From: JAQAZP01 sp965531145 | GTDB taxonomy: Bacteria; Acidobacteriota; JAQAZP01 | Direction of reading: 5' to 3' | DNA length: 64,000 nucleotides | NCBI GenBank assembly: GCA_965531145.1 | Contig: CBESOE010000003.1 | Coordinates: forward strand, 35,207-99,206 | In this document: piece after piece, positions 26,298 to 35,638 of the stretch | Layout of the letters: every line of letters begins with the position of its first letter | Numbering within the stretch: position 1 is the stretch's first letter | The notes under the pieces: model-generated | The model's database searches: none | What the model was told of the DNA's origin: nothing | Seen by the model: the letters and a program-made list of their open reading frames with translations, nothing else | Program-made: the position numbers and the translations under genes

Positions 26298-28001
26298 ATG
26301 CTGAGAAGAGTACTGCCCGCGCTGACCCTGGCCCTGATGCTGATCCTGGTTTCCTGCGGATCCCCGGAACCACCGCCGGTTCCCGAGGAGACCGCGGTCC
26401 AGATTGAACCGGGAGCCGTGCAACTGGTTCTCTTCCTGGTGGTGGACCAGTGCACCACCGACCTGCTTCAGCGGTTCTCGCCCCTGCTCGACGACGGCTT
26501 CCGCACGTTCATTGACCAGGGAGCGTATTTCACCGAAGCACACCACTTTCACGCCAGAACCACCACCGCTGTGGGCCACGCCACCCTCTCCACAGGTTGC
26601 TTTCCAGGCCGCCACGGCATCGTGGACAACTACTGGTATGACCAGGAGACCGGCGAGCGGGTCTACGCTGTTGACGACCCGGAGCTGAGCACCTCCCCCC
26701 TGCGCCTGCTCTCCCCCTCCCTGGGTGACTGGCTCAAAGCGGCCGACGGGAAGTCGAAAGTATTCGCAGCCAGCGGCAAGGACCGCGCGGCGGTGCTGAT
26801 GGGCGGCCGGGACGCGGACGGTGCCTTCTGGTGCGACGCAAAAAAGGGCACCTTCACCAGTAGCGACTACTACTACCCGGATGGAGAACCTGCCTGGGTG
26901 GATGACTTCAATGACCAGCGCCATCTCGAAAAGCACTTCGGGGAAGCATGGGAACCGCTGCCGGTGGACCAGGAAGCGCTGGAGGCTGCCGGCATAGCCA
27001 ACACCGATTTCGGGCCGCTCCACCCGGTTTTCCCCCATGTGTTCGGAGTGGCCTCACCCGCGCCCAACCGCTATTTCTTCCAGGGCGCCAGCTACTCCCC
27101 CTGGGGGGATGAACTGCTGGCCCTCTTTGGCCGCCGGATCATCGAAGCCGAAGAACTGGGGGCTGACGGGCACCCGGACCTGCTGATCCTCTCCTTTTCC
27201 GTTCTCGACTGGGTGGGTCATGACTACGGGCCGAACAGCCGGGAGGCACTGGACACCATGATGCGTCTTGACGGGTATCTGGGCGGCCTGCTGGAGTTCA
27301 TCGACGACACGGTGGGTCTGGAGCACACCCTCATCGGTATTTCCTCGGACCACGGTGTGGCGCCGGTGCCCGAACTGCTCGCGGCACGGGGCGAACCGGG
27401 GTCCCGGCTCACCGCCGAAAGCGTGCTCTGCTTTCAGCAGGCGGGCCGCCAGTTGGACCAGAAGTATGGCGACCAGGACTGGTTCCTTCCCGGGCCCCGC
27501 CTCAACCCGGCGGCGGTGGAGGGATCGGGTGTGGCTCGGGAGGAGCTGGAACAGACACTGGCGGCGCTGCTCAGCGACTGCCCCGCCGTGCAGAAGATCT
27601 GGACCCGCAGCGACCTGCGGAGCGGATCGTTTCCCGATGACCCGTATTTCACCTATTACCGTAACAACTACCACGAGGACCGCAGCCCTGACCTGATGGT
27701 CCAGTACGAGCCCTTTCACAACGCCACCCGCGGGTCAGCCACCACCCACGGAACCCCGTATCGCTACGACACCCACGTGCCGCTGATCATATTCGGTCCC
27801 GGCGTGCCGGCGGGCCGGGTGCATGAACGGGTGAACACGGTGGACCTGGCGCCGACGCTGGCCGCCCTGGCCGGCATCCCGGTCCCGGCGGAGATCGACG
27901 GCCGCTCGCTGGTGCCTAACCTCGAAGATGTGCGGATGGTGCTGAACGAGGAGGATCTGGCCGCGGCGGAGCCGGTGGCTCTGGAGAGCGGAACGCCATG
28001 A
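26298..28001 (+). CDS. PafA-like alkaline phosphatase/phosphodiesterase lipoprotein
   Basis: About 567 residues from ATG 26298, with AGGAGG 8 bases upstream. The signal peptide ends in a lipobox, LMLILVSCGS. Type I phosphodiesterase/nucleotide pyrophosphatase fold: metal site FLVVDQ (Asp), nucleophile Thr in RTTTAVGHATLSTGCFPG, then LDWVGHDYGP and SSDHGVAPVP, and the late metal His in ATTHGTPYRYDTHVPL. The layout, including NYWYDQETGERVYAV, matches PafA-type alkaline phosphatases, which release phosphate from monoesters in the periplasm. The next gene starts 8 bases downstream, so they are probably co-transcribed. Exact substrate unknown. Confidence 0.85.
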   Translation: MLRRVLPALTLALMLILVSCGSPEPPPVPEETAVQIEPGAVQLVLFLVVDQCTTDLLQRFSPLLDDGFRTFIDQGAYFTEAHHFHARTTTAVGHATLSTGCFPGRHGIVDNYWYDQETGERVYAVDDPELSTSPLRLLSPSLGDWLKAADGKSKVFAASGKDRAAVLMGGRDADGAFWCDAKKGTFTSSDYYYPDGEPAWVDDFNDQRHLEKHFGEAWEPLPVDQEALEAAGIANTDFGPLHPVFPHVFGVASPAPNRYFFQGASYSPWGDELLALFGRRIIEAEELGADGHPDLLILSFSVLDWVGHDYGPNSREALDTMMRLDGYLGGLLEFIDDTVGLEHTLIGISSDHGVAPVPELLAARGEPGSRLTAESVLCFQQAGRQLDQKYGDQDWFLPGPRLNPAAVEGSGVAREELEQTLAALLSDCPAVQKIWTRSDLRSGSFPDDPYFTYYRNNYHEDRSPDLMVQYEPFHNATRGSATTHGTPYRYDTHVPLIIFGPGVPAGRVHERVNTVDLAPTLAALAGIPVPAEIDGRSLVPNLEDVRMVLNEEDLAAAEPVALESGTP

Positions 28002-28008
28002 GGCCTCG

Positions 28009-29372
28009 GTGCTCCAGGCTGGCCCGATTGCTGCAGCCGGCATCGTCCTGCTGGCCGCAGCCGGCTGCAGCACCAGCGTCCCGGACAGGCAGCCGCCCGG
28101 CATCGTGCTGATCACTCTGGACACCCTGCGCGCCGACCACCTGGGCTGTTACGGCTGGGCCCGGGCCCGCACGCCACATCTCGACGACTTCGCCGGTTCG
28201 GCCCTGCGCTACACCAATGCCTATTCCACCATCAACACCACCCTGGCCTCTCACGCGGCGATGATGACCGGCCGCCATCCCCAGGAACTGGGCATTCCCC
28301 GCAACAGCTTCCCCCTCTCCGCCGACATCACCACCCTGGCCGAACTGCTCTCGGCCAGGGGGTATCGCACCGCGGCCTTTGTCAGCTGCTCGGCGCTGGC
28401 CTCGGACATGGGTCTGGCCCAGGGGTTTACTGTCTACGATGAGGAGTTCACCATTTCGGCCGCGGACCAGAACCAGCGGAGGGCCGAAGCCGCCACCACC
28501 GCCGCCCTGCACTGGCTGAGCCAGAACCGGGACGAGTCCTTCTTCCTCTGGGTCCACTACTTCGACCCCCATTTCCCCTACGACCCGCCGCCGCCCTTTG
28601 ACACGATCCACGGCGACGGCTACCAGGGGCCGGCGGACGGCAGCATGGCCTACCTGGAGCAGCTGTGGCAGGGGAAGGTCACCCCCACCCGGGCCGATCT
28701 GCAGCGTCTGGTGGATCTCTACGACGGTGAGATCGCCTACCTCGACCACCACCTCGGCCCGCTGCTCGATCGATTGGAAAGCCCGGAGATGAAGGGGAGG
28801 ACCCTGGTGGCGGTCACTGCCGACCACGGTGAACACCTCACCGAGCGGCGGCTCAAGTTCTACCACGGCAACTATGTCTACCAGCCCAGCATCAGGGTGC
28901 CACTGATGATCCGCTACCCGGTGGTTCCCCCCCGGACGGGGGTTGTATCGGGAACGGTGCAGACCCTCGACCTGTTCACCACCCTGCTCACCGCGACCGG
29001 AGTGGCCGCACCGAGCCCGGGATCAGGCCGGGACCTCGCCAGCCCGGTTGCAGAGCTCACCGCCTTTGCCGAGGCCAGCCGGCCGTGGGCCGTGGAGGAC
29101 GATTTCCCGAGGGGTATCAGAACCTGCCCAAGGCCACCATGGTGGTGCAGTATCCCTGGAAGCTGGTGGTCACTTCGTACAAGCGACAGGTTGAGCTCTA
29201 CCACCTGGAAAAAGATCCCCTGGAGCGTATGAACCTGGCCGGTCAGGAGGTGGACCGGGCGCGCCGCCTGCACCAGCTGATGTCCGATTGGCGGGAAGGG
29301 GCAGGCCCCAGGGCCCGGTCCCCGAGCCAGGAAAATCTCCGGCGCCTGGAAGCCCTGGGCTACGTCCAGTAG
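28009..29372 (+). pseudogene. Sulfatase-fold lipoprotein with an apparent frameshift
   Basis: The frame from GTG 28009 codes for a lipobox (VLLAAAGCSTS), GIVLITLDTLRADHLGCYG, the nucleophile region STINTTLASHAAMMTG (Thr, not Cys), and VTADHGEHLTERR. Near 29100-29115 it loses similarity and would end at 29232, while another frame resumes with PEGYQNLPKATMVV, ELYHLEKDPLERMNLAG and RRLEALGYV, the typical sulfatase C-terminus, ending at 29372. A single insertion or deletion in GATTTCCCGAGGGG explains this. The N-terminus is also odd: ATG 27998, overlapping the upstream stop as ATGA, opens a basic leader in a different frame, so a second small shift near 28030 is possible. It may be a decaying gene or an assembly error. 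Confidence 0.75.
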
Positions 29373-29376
29373 GTAT

Positions 29377-30423
29377 TCAGTCCAGCACCTCGGTGTTGGG
29401 GTAGAAGCCGCTCCAGGCGAACCAGTAGGCCATCAGCACCGTCTTCTCTTCCAGCTGGGCGCCGAGGTGTTCGCCGCCGGTGCAGGCCCCCTGCTCCAGG
29501 TCCCAGACCGAGCCAGTGCCCCGGTCGGTGACCGGCCCGGCCTCGGCCTCCCGCACGAACTGCAGCGGCACGCCCTTGTGCCGTCTGGTCCAGGCACGCA
29601 CGCCCCCGTTGACCGAGCGCAGGAAGACCACCGCCTCCTCGCCCACCATTCCGTTGACCACCGCCCCCTCACCCAGACGCTCGTCGGTCACCGCCAGGGC
29701 ATGGGGGCCGCTGGTCACCCCGTGCACCAGGGTCTTGCCCGGCATCTTCTCCTGCAGCCACATGGCGCGGAACATGCCGGTTTTTTCCTCGTCATCGAAG
29801 TACTGCTGGTATCGTGAACTGCGGATCTCCCGGCCTTTCTTCAGCACTCGGGTCTCGGGGTGACGCGCCGACCAGGCCGACCAGGTAGTCTGCACGGAAG
29901 GGATTGTGGCCAGTTGCTGGCCCAGCAGTGAACCCTCCATGGCAACACCGGTGACATGGCTCCAAAGGGTCTTTGTTTCTTCATCCTGCATGATCATGCT
30001 GTTGCGCCACAGTTTGCCCGAGACGATCATGGTCAGGGTCTGGTCCTTGACGGACCGGGCGTGTACCACGCCCGAATGGCAGAGCGGTCACCAGGTGACG
30101 GCGATTGCCGAATCCCCGACGGTGTCGTTGACGATCTCGTGGGCATCCAGCTGCCAGGCCGAATAGGCCCGGGCCTCTTCACCGATCACCACACCGAGCA
30201 CCGGTTCGTGGGGCAGCATCTGCTCGGCCGCCGCGGCGCCGCTGACGAATTCCGGCGACCTGATGTCCGGGATGGCCCCCGGGGGCAGGACGGTGTACAT
30301 CGGCTCGCCATCGAAGGTGCCGTGCACTTCCGGCTCCGGCCGCTGGGCCATCGCCGGTAATGACGACGCCAGGACCATCACCAGACAAAGTTGGAGCCAT
30401 CTGCGGATTCCTGTCAATTTCAT
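29377..30423 (-). CDS. Exported DUF3179 protein with in-frame UGA, probable selenoprotein (UPLC)
   Basis: One frame runs from ATG 30423 (AAAGGA upstream) to the stop at 29377, interrupted by a single TGA at 30090-30088 (codon 112). Residues 1-27 form a signal peptide. Around the TGA the text is AIAVTW-U-PLCHSGVVHAR; DUF3179 members have a CPLC motif preceded by V-T-Y/F/W here, so UGA replaces its first Cys. The downstream part is a full DUF3179 domain: TLWSHVTGVAMEGSLLGQ, FLRSVNGGVRAW, GSVWDLEQGACTGG and YWFAWSGFYPNTEV. A hairpin with loop GUA follows the UGA. Total 348 residues with Sec. Function of DUF3179 is unknown; a periplasmic redox or metal-binding role is plausible. The alternative, a nonsense mutation, is unlikely given the hairpin and two similar genes nearby. 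Confidence 0.85.
30056..30074 (-). promoter_or_regulatory. Candidate bacterial SECIS hairpin (DUF3179 gene)
   Basis: Eight base pairs between 30056-30063 and 30067-30074 close a three-base loop that reads GUA in the mRNA. The loop starts 22 bases after the UGA. Bacterial SECIS elements sit just downstream of the UGA, within the coding region, with a G (often GU) in the apical loop about 16-37 bases from it; this one fits all three. Confidence 0.75.
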
Positions 30424-30638
30424 CGTAAGGTCCTTTCTCTGACGGTTTCGCTCCGTCGGCCATATTTCCCAATATCCTGTAAATTTGTCGTTCATCAGGG
30501 TAACCCGTTACAGTATCCCTGCCAAACCGGGCAAAAGCAGGATGGAACCTGTTTGACAGCTATTGAGCGTATCGCTACGCTATTCATACCGTCGGCAACG
30601 GCGGAACCAAACAGCGGCCATCCACCGGTGCTGACAAC

Positions 30639-32522
30639 GTGAAGAAAAATAAGACGAAGGGAACCGGGAAAAAACCCGCGCCCATGATCCCCGCCGGACG
30701 GACGATTCTCCCCGTATGGGCGGCGCTGCTGCTCTTCGTCCTTCTCGGCGCCCTGCTCTACGCCAACACGCTGCAGGTGCCTTTTGTCTTCGACGATGAA
30801 GCCAGCATCCGGGACAACCCGAACATCCGCTGGACATCGCTCTCCCTGGCCAACCTGAAAACCGCCTCCCGGGAGAGTCCGGCCCCCCACCGGCCGCTGG
30901 CCTATGCCAGCTTTGCCCTCAATTACATGATTCACGGGTACCGGCTTCCGGGATATCACCTGGTGAACACCGTTATCCACATCCTGGCCGGGTTCTTCCT
31001 CTTCCTGCTGATCCGCGGGACGCTGGCCCTACCGCTGTTCCACGGCCGGTTTCGCCATCCCGACCTGTTGGCCCTCTTTGCCGCCCTGCTCTGGTTTGCC
31101 AACCCGCTGCAAACCCAGTCGGTGACCTACACGGTGCAGCGGATGAACAGCATGGCCGCCATGTTCTACCTGCTGGCCATGCTGCTCTACCTCCACGGCC
31201 GTCTCCGCACCGAGGAGGGGGTGTCCGGCTGGCCCTGCTTTGCCGGCTGCGCCGCGGCGGGGCTGCTGGCCTGCGGGACCAAGGAGATCGCCGCCACCCT
31301 GCCGCTGATGATCCTGCTCTACGAGTATTTTTTCCTCCAGGACCTGGACCGCAACTGGCTGAAGCGCGCCCTGCCCTGGATCGCCGGACTGCTGGCCGCG
31401 TCACTGCTCCTTGGCTTCATCTACCTCGGCACCAGCCCGCTGCAGCGGGTTCTGGACAGTTACGAGTTCCGCGACTACACCATGATCCAGCGGCTGCTGA
31501 CCCAGCCCCGGGTGGTGCTCGATTACCTCGGGCTCTTCGCCCTGCCCCTGCCCGGCCGGCTGAACCTCGACCACGATGTGCAGGTGTCCCGCTCGCTCAT
31601 CGACCCGGCATCCACCCTGCCCGCACTGCTGGCCCTGGCCGGGCTGCTGGCCGCCGGCCTCTTTTTCGTGCGTCGCCGGCGACTGCTGGCCTTTGCCATT
31701 CTCTGGTTCCTGGGCACCCTGGCCATTGAGTCCTCGGTGATCGCTCTGGAACTGATGTTCGAGCACCGGGCCTACCTGCCCACCATGTTCATCCCTCTGG
31801 CCCTGCTGGCCCTGGCCTGGCCGCTGATCAAACAGCCGAAGATCGCGGTGATCGTGCTCTCGGTGGCCGTCCTGCTCCTCTCGGCCTGGACCGTGCAGCG
31901 CAACGCCGTCTGGGCCGACCCGGTAACCCTCTGGACCGACGTGGTCAAAAAGTCACCGCAAAAGGTGCGGCCGCACAACAACCTCAGTTCGCTTTACATC
32001 GACGGCAACCAGCTGCCCCTGGCCCTGCGCCACGCCGGCGAGGCGGTGCGTCTGGACCCGGAGAACGCCGACGCCCGCTTCAACATGGGCAGCGCCCTGC
32101 TGCGCGGGGGCCGGATGGATGAAGCGGAAGCCAGCTTCGAAGAGGCGTTGCGTATCGATCCGGAGTATGCCAAGGCCCACACCAACCTCGGCGGGATCCG
32201 CTTCCACCAGGGGGATGTGGACCGGGCACTGGACCACTGGCAGGAGGCACTGCGCATCGACCCCGACGATCCGCTGGCCAACCACAACTGCGCAGTGCAA
32301 TACGAGAAACGCGGGCAATACGACCGGGCGATCATCCATTTCCGTCGCTATCTGAAACAGGAGACCGAGGCGGTGGAGATCAGGCTGCGGGTGGCCGCCC
32401 TGCTGGAGCGTCAGGGCTGGCCCGGAGAGGCAGCCCTGGAATATCGGAGGATCCTCGAAACAGACCCGAACCACGGCGAGGCGCGGACCAGGCTCGCCGC
32501 CCTGGAGGAAAGGAGTCGGTAA
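30639..32522 (+). CDS. TMTC-like membrane glycosyltransferase with C-terminal TPR repeats
   Basis: The product is 627 residues from GTG 30639; an in-frame ATG at 30684 just before the first helix is an alternative. Around eleven hydrophobic segments fill ~20-440. The first loop carries VPFVFDDEASIRDNPNI, with the acidic pair expected of GT-C enzymes, and PHRPLAYASFALNYMIHG follows, as in TMTC/O-mannosyltransferase relatives. The C-terminal ~180 residues are TPR units (ADARFNMGSALLRGGRMDEA, AKAHTNLGGIRFHQGDVDRA). Such proteins glycosylate exported proteins using polyprenyl-phosphate sugars. Its stop overlaps the next start as TAATG, so the two are coupled. Substrate unknown. Confidence 0.82.
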   Translation: MKKNKTKGTGKKPAPMIPAGRTILPVWAALLLFVLLGALLYANTLQVPFVFDDEASIRDNPNIRWTSLSLANLKTASRESPAPHRPLAYASFALNYMIHGYRLPGYHLVNTVIHILAGFFLFLLIRGTLALPLFHGRFRHPDLLALFAALLWFANPLQTQSVTYTVQRMNSMAAMFYLLAMLLYLHGRLRTEEGVSGWPCFAGCAAAGLLACGTKEIAATLPLMILLYEYFFLQDLDRNWLKRALPWIAGLLAASLLLGFIYLGTSPLQRVLDSYEFRDYTMIQRLLTQPRVVLDYLGLFALPLPGRLNLDHDVQVSRSLIDPASTLPALLALAGLLAAGLFFVRRRRLLAFAILWFLGTLAIESSVIALELMFEHRAYLPTMFIPLALLALAWPLIKQPKIAVIVLSVAVLLLSAWTVQRNAVWADPVTLWTDVVKKSPQKVRPHNNLSSLYIDGNQLPLALRHAGEAVRLDPENADARFNMGSALLRGGRMDEAEASFEEALRIDPEYAKAHTNLGGIRFHQGDVDRALDHWQEALRIDPDDPLANHNCAVQYEKRGQYDRAIIHFRRYLKQETEAVEIRLRVAALLERQGWPGEAALEYRRILETDPNHGEARTRLAALEERSR

Positions 32523-34210
32523 TGGCAAAGCTCACCAAGGGAAACAAGGCCGATCTGATCTGCATTGTCATCCTGCTTCTGCTCAACCCGGCCACCTGGT
32601 ATCTCGCCAAAGGCCCGGAGAACGTCTTTCCCGACTCGGCGGCCTACATCGCCATGGGCGCCAACATCCTGGGCAACGGTCTCAGCTACCTCCCCTCCTG
32701 GGGCCACGTGGACGTGGGCCTGGTGCTGCCCCCGCTGTTCCCCCTGCTCATCGGCTTCGGCAAGCTCTTCACCGGCGGTGACGCGCTGGTGACAGCACGG
32801 CTGCTCACCACGCTGTTCATGCTCGGTTGCTCGGTGCTCGGTTTCTACTTCCTGCGCAACATGAGCCACCGGGCGGTGGCCCTCTGCGCCGTGCTGCTGA
32901 TCCAGCTCAACTACCACTACCTCTCCATGGCCCTGACCCCGCTCACCGAACCGCTGTTCATCTTCTTCACCCTGGTGGCGCTGCTCCTCTGGCAACGGCT
33001 GCTGAACAATTCCCACCGCTGGCAGCTCACCTGCCTGCTCCTCGGCGTCGCCGCCGGGCTGACCTACCTCTCGCGGCAGATCGGCCTGGTGCTGGTGGTC
33101 TTCTTCGTCCTCTTCACCCTGGCCCACGGGCTGGTCACCATGCGTGACCGGCTGAAAGAGGTGCTGCTGCGGTCGCTGCTGGTAGTGGCCGGGGCCGCCA
33201 TCCTGGTGGCTCCCTACCTGCTGGTGGTCAAGACCCAGACCGGCCACCTGCCCACCGAACAACGCTTCCGCCTGGGTCAGTATTCGGTCCACGCCCCGGA
33301 CGAGGAGGTGGCCAGGGAGGTGCGGGAGATCAGGGAATACGAAGCGCCGGACTACGATACGCTCTACAACCGGCGGCGGGCCTGGATGAAACTGATCCCC
33401 GACGGCTCCGAGATGTATTCCTACGTGCTGCTGGACGAGGATACCGCCGGCACCGAAGCGGCCATCCCCGAGCTGCGGCTGCCCCAGCAGACCGGGATCC
33501 GCCTGCTGGCCAACATCGGGTTCCTCGGCAACATCACCGGCACGTTCGTTGTGGGGCTCTTCCTGCTCACCGCCGTTCTGGCGCTGCTGGGCCGCAATCG
33601 CCCCAAGCCCTTCTTCGCCAGGGCCGTGCTGCCCCTGCTCATCCTCTTCTACATCCTCTCGCTCTCCCTGGTCACCGGCCTGGTGGAACGCTACCTGTTG
33701 GTGGTCTTTCCCCTGGTGATCCTGCAGATCTTCACCGAGCTCTATGCGTTCATCGGCATGCTTGGCGAGAAACCGGGCATCAAGGGCCTCCGTGAGGGCA
33801 TCCTGGCCGTGATCCTCGCCGCCGGGCTGGTGGCCACGCCGCAGCTCTACACCGATGTGGCTGCCCGGCCCTGGCTCTCCGAATCTTCGGCGCCGCTGGT
33901 GGAGTTCCGCGACCACACCACACCCGGGGACCCGGTGATCAGTGTGGTGCCACAGTTTTCCTACTACGTGGGGGGCAGTTACCGCTACCTGCCCAACGAC
34001 TCGCTGGAACAGGCCGTGGCCTACGCCCGCAAGACCGGGGTGAAGTGGCTGCTGGTCACCAGGGACCCCTCGTCACTGGAGCAGGCCGCGCTTTACACCA
34101 ATGCCGGCTGGTTCAGTCAGGGCCGGCCGGACCAGTCACACCCCGATCTGCTGAAACTCGCCGCCCGGTCGGCCGACGGCTACGGTTATCTTTTCGAGAT
34201 TCGGCCATAG
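32522..34210 (+). CDS. GT39-like multi-pass membrane glycosyltransferase
   Basis: The product is 562 residues, starting within the stop of the TPR gene (TAATG). About eleven hydrophobic helices. The first loop FPDSAAYIAMGANILGNGLSY resembles the ArnT/PMT acidic loop, where the carboxylate after the first helix coordinates the donor. LTEPLFIFFTLVALLLW and GLTYLSRQIGLVLVV are typical of the family. The C-terminal ~130 residues are soluble and end GYGYLFEIRP. Probably transfers a polyprenyl-linked sugar to a lipid or protein at the outer face of the inner membrane, together with the upstream TPR enzyme and the GT2 synthase at 13.3 kb. Confidence 0.78.
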   Translation: MAKLTKGNKADLICIVILLLLNPATWYLAKGPENVFPDSAAYIAMGANILGNGLSYLPSWGHVDVGLVLPPLFPLLIGFGKLFTGGDALVTARLLTTLFMLGCSVLGFYFLRNMSHRAVALCAVLLIQLNYHYLSMALTPLTEPLFIFFTLVALLLWQRLLNNSHRWQLTCLLLGVAAGLTYLSRQIGLVLVVFFVLFTLAHGLVTMRDRLKEVLLRSLLVVAGAAILVAPYLLVVKTQTGHLPTEQRFRLGQYSVHAPDEEVAREVREIREYEAPDYDTLYNRRRAWMKLIPDGSEMYSYVLLDEDTAGTEAAIPELRLPQQTGIRLLANIGFLGNITGTFVVGLFLLTAVLALLGRNRPKPFFARAVLPLLILFYILSLSLVTGLVERYLLVVFPLVILQIFTELYAFIGMLGEKPGIKGLREGILAVILAAGLVATPQLYTDVAARPWLSESSAPLVEFRDHTTPGDPVISVVPQFSYYVGGSYRYLPNDSLEQAVAYARKTGVKWLLVTRDPSSLEQAALYTNAGWFSQGRPDQSHPDLLKLAARSADGYGYLFEIRP

Positions 34211-34264
34211 TCGAGTAAACTTTTAAGGGACGAGCACCGTCAATAGACAATTGACCGTCATTGT

Positions 34265-34303
34265 GCAACAAATTGGGGTCAGGCACCGCTTTGTTGCGTT
34301 TTT
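34265..34303 (+). terminator. Hairpin followed by T-run after the GT39-like gene
   Basis: GCAACAAA (34265-34272) and TTTGTTGC (34290-34297) pair perfectly around a loop containing GGGGTCAGGCACC, and GTTTTTC follows at once. This fits a rho-independent terminator, though the stem is AT-rich. The loop motif resembles the GGGGACAG repeats, so it may be a repeat re-used as a terminator. Confidence 0.5.
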
Positions 34304-34330
34304 CTACATCCTTTCAGGAGTACTATCCCA

Positions 34331-35632
34331 ATGCGAAAAGGCCTCACCGTTCTCTCAATACTGATGCTGCTTGCCGCCGCGGCCTGCCAGCAACCTCCAC
34401 TGTGGTTCGCGGGGGACACCTTCGACGGGGCCCTTGAGCAGGCCCGGTCCGGGGAGAAGCTGGTCCTCATCGATTTCTACTCACCCACGTGAGGCCCCTG
34501 CAAACTGCTGGATCAGCAGTTTTTCAACAACAGCGAGTACGAGGAATATCTCCACAGCACTTTTGTCATGATCCACGCCGACTCCGCCGACGAATTCGGC
34601 AAAACTATTTTTGACAAGTTCGGCATCCGGGGCACACCCACGGTGATGGTGCTCAACGCGGAGGGGGAGGAGATTGACCGGGTGGTGGGTTACGGCCCCT
34701 CGGCCGCCGAGTTCCGCAACGAGCTGGAGAAGGCCTACACCGGCGAGTTCACCATGCTGGCCCTGCGCCGGGCCTTTGCCGAGAACCCGGAAGACCTGGC
34801 CACCGTGGCCCGGCTGGCCCGCAAGCACCAGGGCAACTACAGCATCGACAAGATGGCGCCCTTTGTCCGGATCCTGATCCAGCGGGCGGACGAAACTGCC
34901 GCCCTCACCCTGCCCCTGGGCGACAACGGCGAAGAGATCAACGCCCTGGAATATGCCCGGTTCATGCAGCTCTATGAGAAACCGGAACTGATCCCGGAAA
35001 CGCTGGCCGACTACAAGGAAAGCAGCCTGCGCGGCACGGCTTTCGACCTCCTCTCGCGTGAGATGAGGAAAGAAGCCACCCGGGATGGGAGTTTCGGCGT
35101 GGCCGAGATGCTGCTGGAGCAGTATCCCGACGAGATCCCGCTGCTCAGCGCTTACATCAGGGCCAGCACCCAGACCGGGTACCAGACCGAACGGGCAGTG
35201 GAACTGGCCGACCACCTCACCTCGCTGCCGTCATTCGAACCCGATTCCCACATCAGCCCCGATCTGGCCCGGCTCTATGTCAAGGCCGGCCTGGACCAGA
35301 AGGCCCTGGCGGTCTACGGTGAAGCGTACATCGCTCCGTTCATGGACGAGGACACCGGCCAACTGAACGGCTATGCCTGGTTCTGGGCCCTGGAGGAAAA
35401 AAACCTGGAGAGCGCCCTCAAGGCAATCCAGCGGGCCGCCGAGATCGACCCGGCGGACGACAATCTCCTCGACACCATGAGCATGGTGCAGTGGATGATG
35501 GGCGATCACCAGGCAGCCATCGCCACCGAGGAGAAAGCCCTGGAGATGAGCGGTGGCAAAAACACCGACTACCAGGAGCGGATAGACAAGATCAAAGAGG
35601 ACATTGAGCAAGATACCACCAGCCAGAAGTAG
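34331..35632 (+). CDS. Thioredoxin-fold lipoprotein with in-frame UGA, probable selenoprotein (UGPC)
   Basis: The frame runs from ATG 34331 (AGGAG 10 bases upstream) to TAG 35632, with one TGA at 34490-34492 (codon 54). Residues 1-19 are a lipoprotein signal (MLLAAAAC). The context is KLVLIDFYSPT-U-GPCKLLDQQ, where thioredoxins have WCGPCK; the cis-Pro loop follows as GIRGTPTVMVLNAEGEEIDR. UGA thus replaces the N-terminal, attacking Cys, the usual place for Sec in such proteins. Residues ~140-433 are helical and end in TPR-like repeats (LESALKAIQRAAEIDPADDN). 433 residues in all. Probably a membrane-anchored periplasmic thiol/selenol oxidoreductase. A start at ATG 34568, after the UGA, would lose the signal peptide and active site. 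Confidence 0.87.
34502..34522 (+). promoter_or_regulatory. Candidate bacterial SECIS hairpin (thioredoxin-like lipoprotein)
   Basis: AAACTGCTG (34502-34510) and CAGCAGTTT (34514-34522) are perfectly complementary around the loop GAT. The loop starts 19 bases after the UGA at 34490-34492, and its first base is G. Position and loop fit a bacterial SECIS. Confidence 0.72.
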
Positions 35633-35638
35633 CTTCAG

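Noticed and set aside
28009..29372. Programmed ribosomal frameshift in the sulfatase-fold gene
   Set aside because: No slippery heptamer of the usual type or downstream pseudoknot is evident, and sulfatases are not known for this; an indel is simpler.
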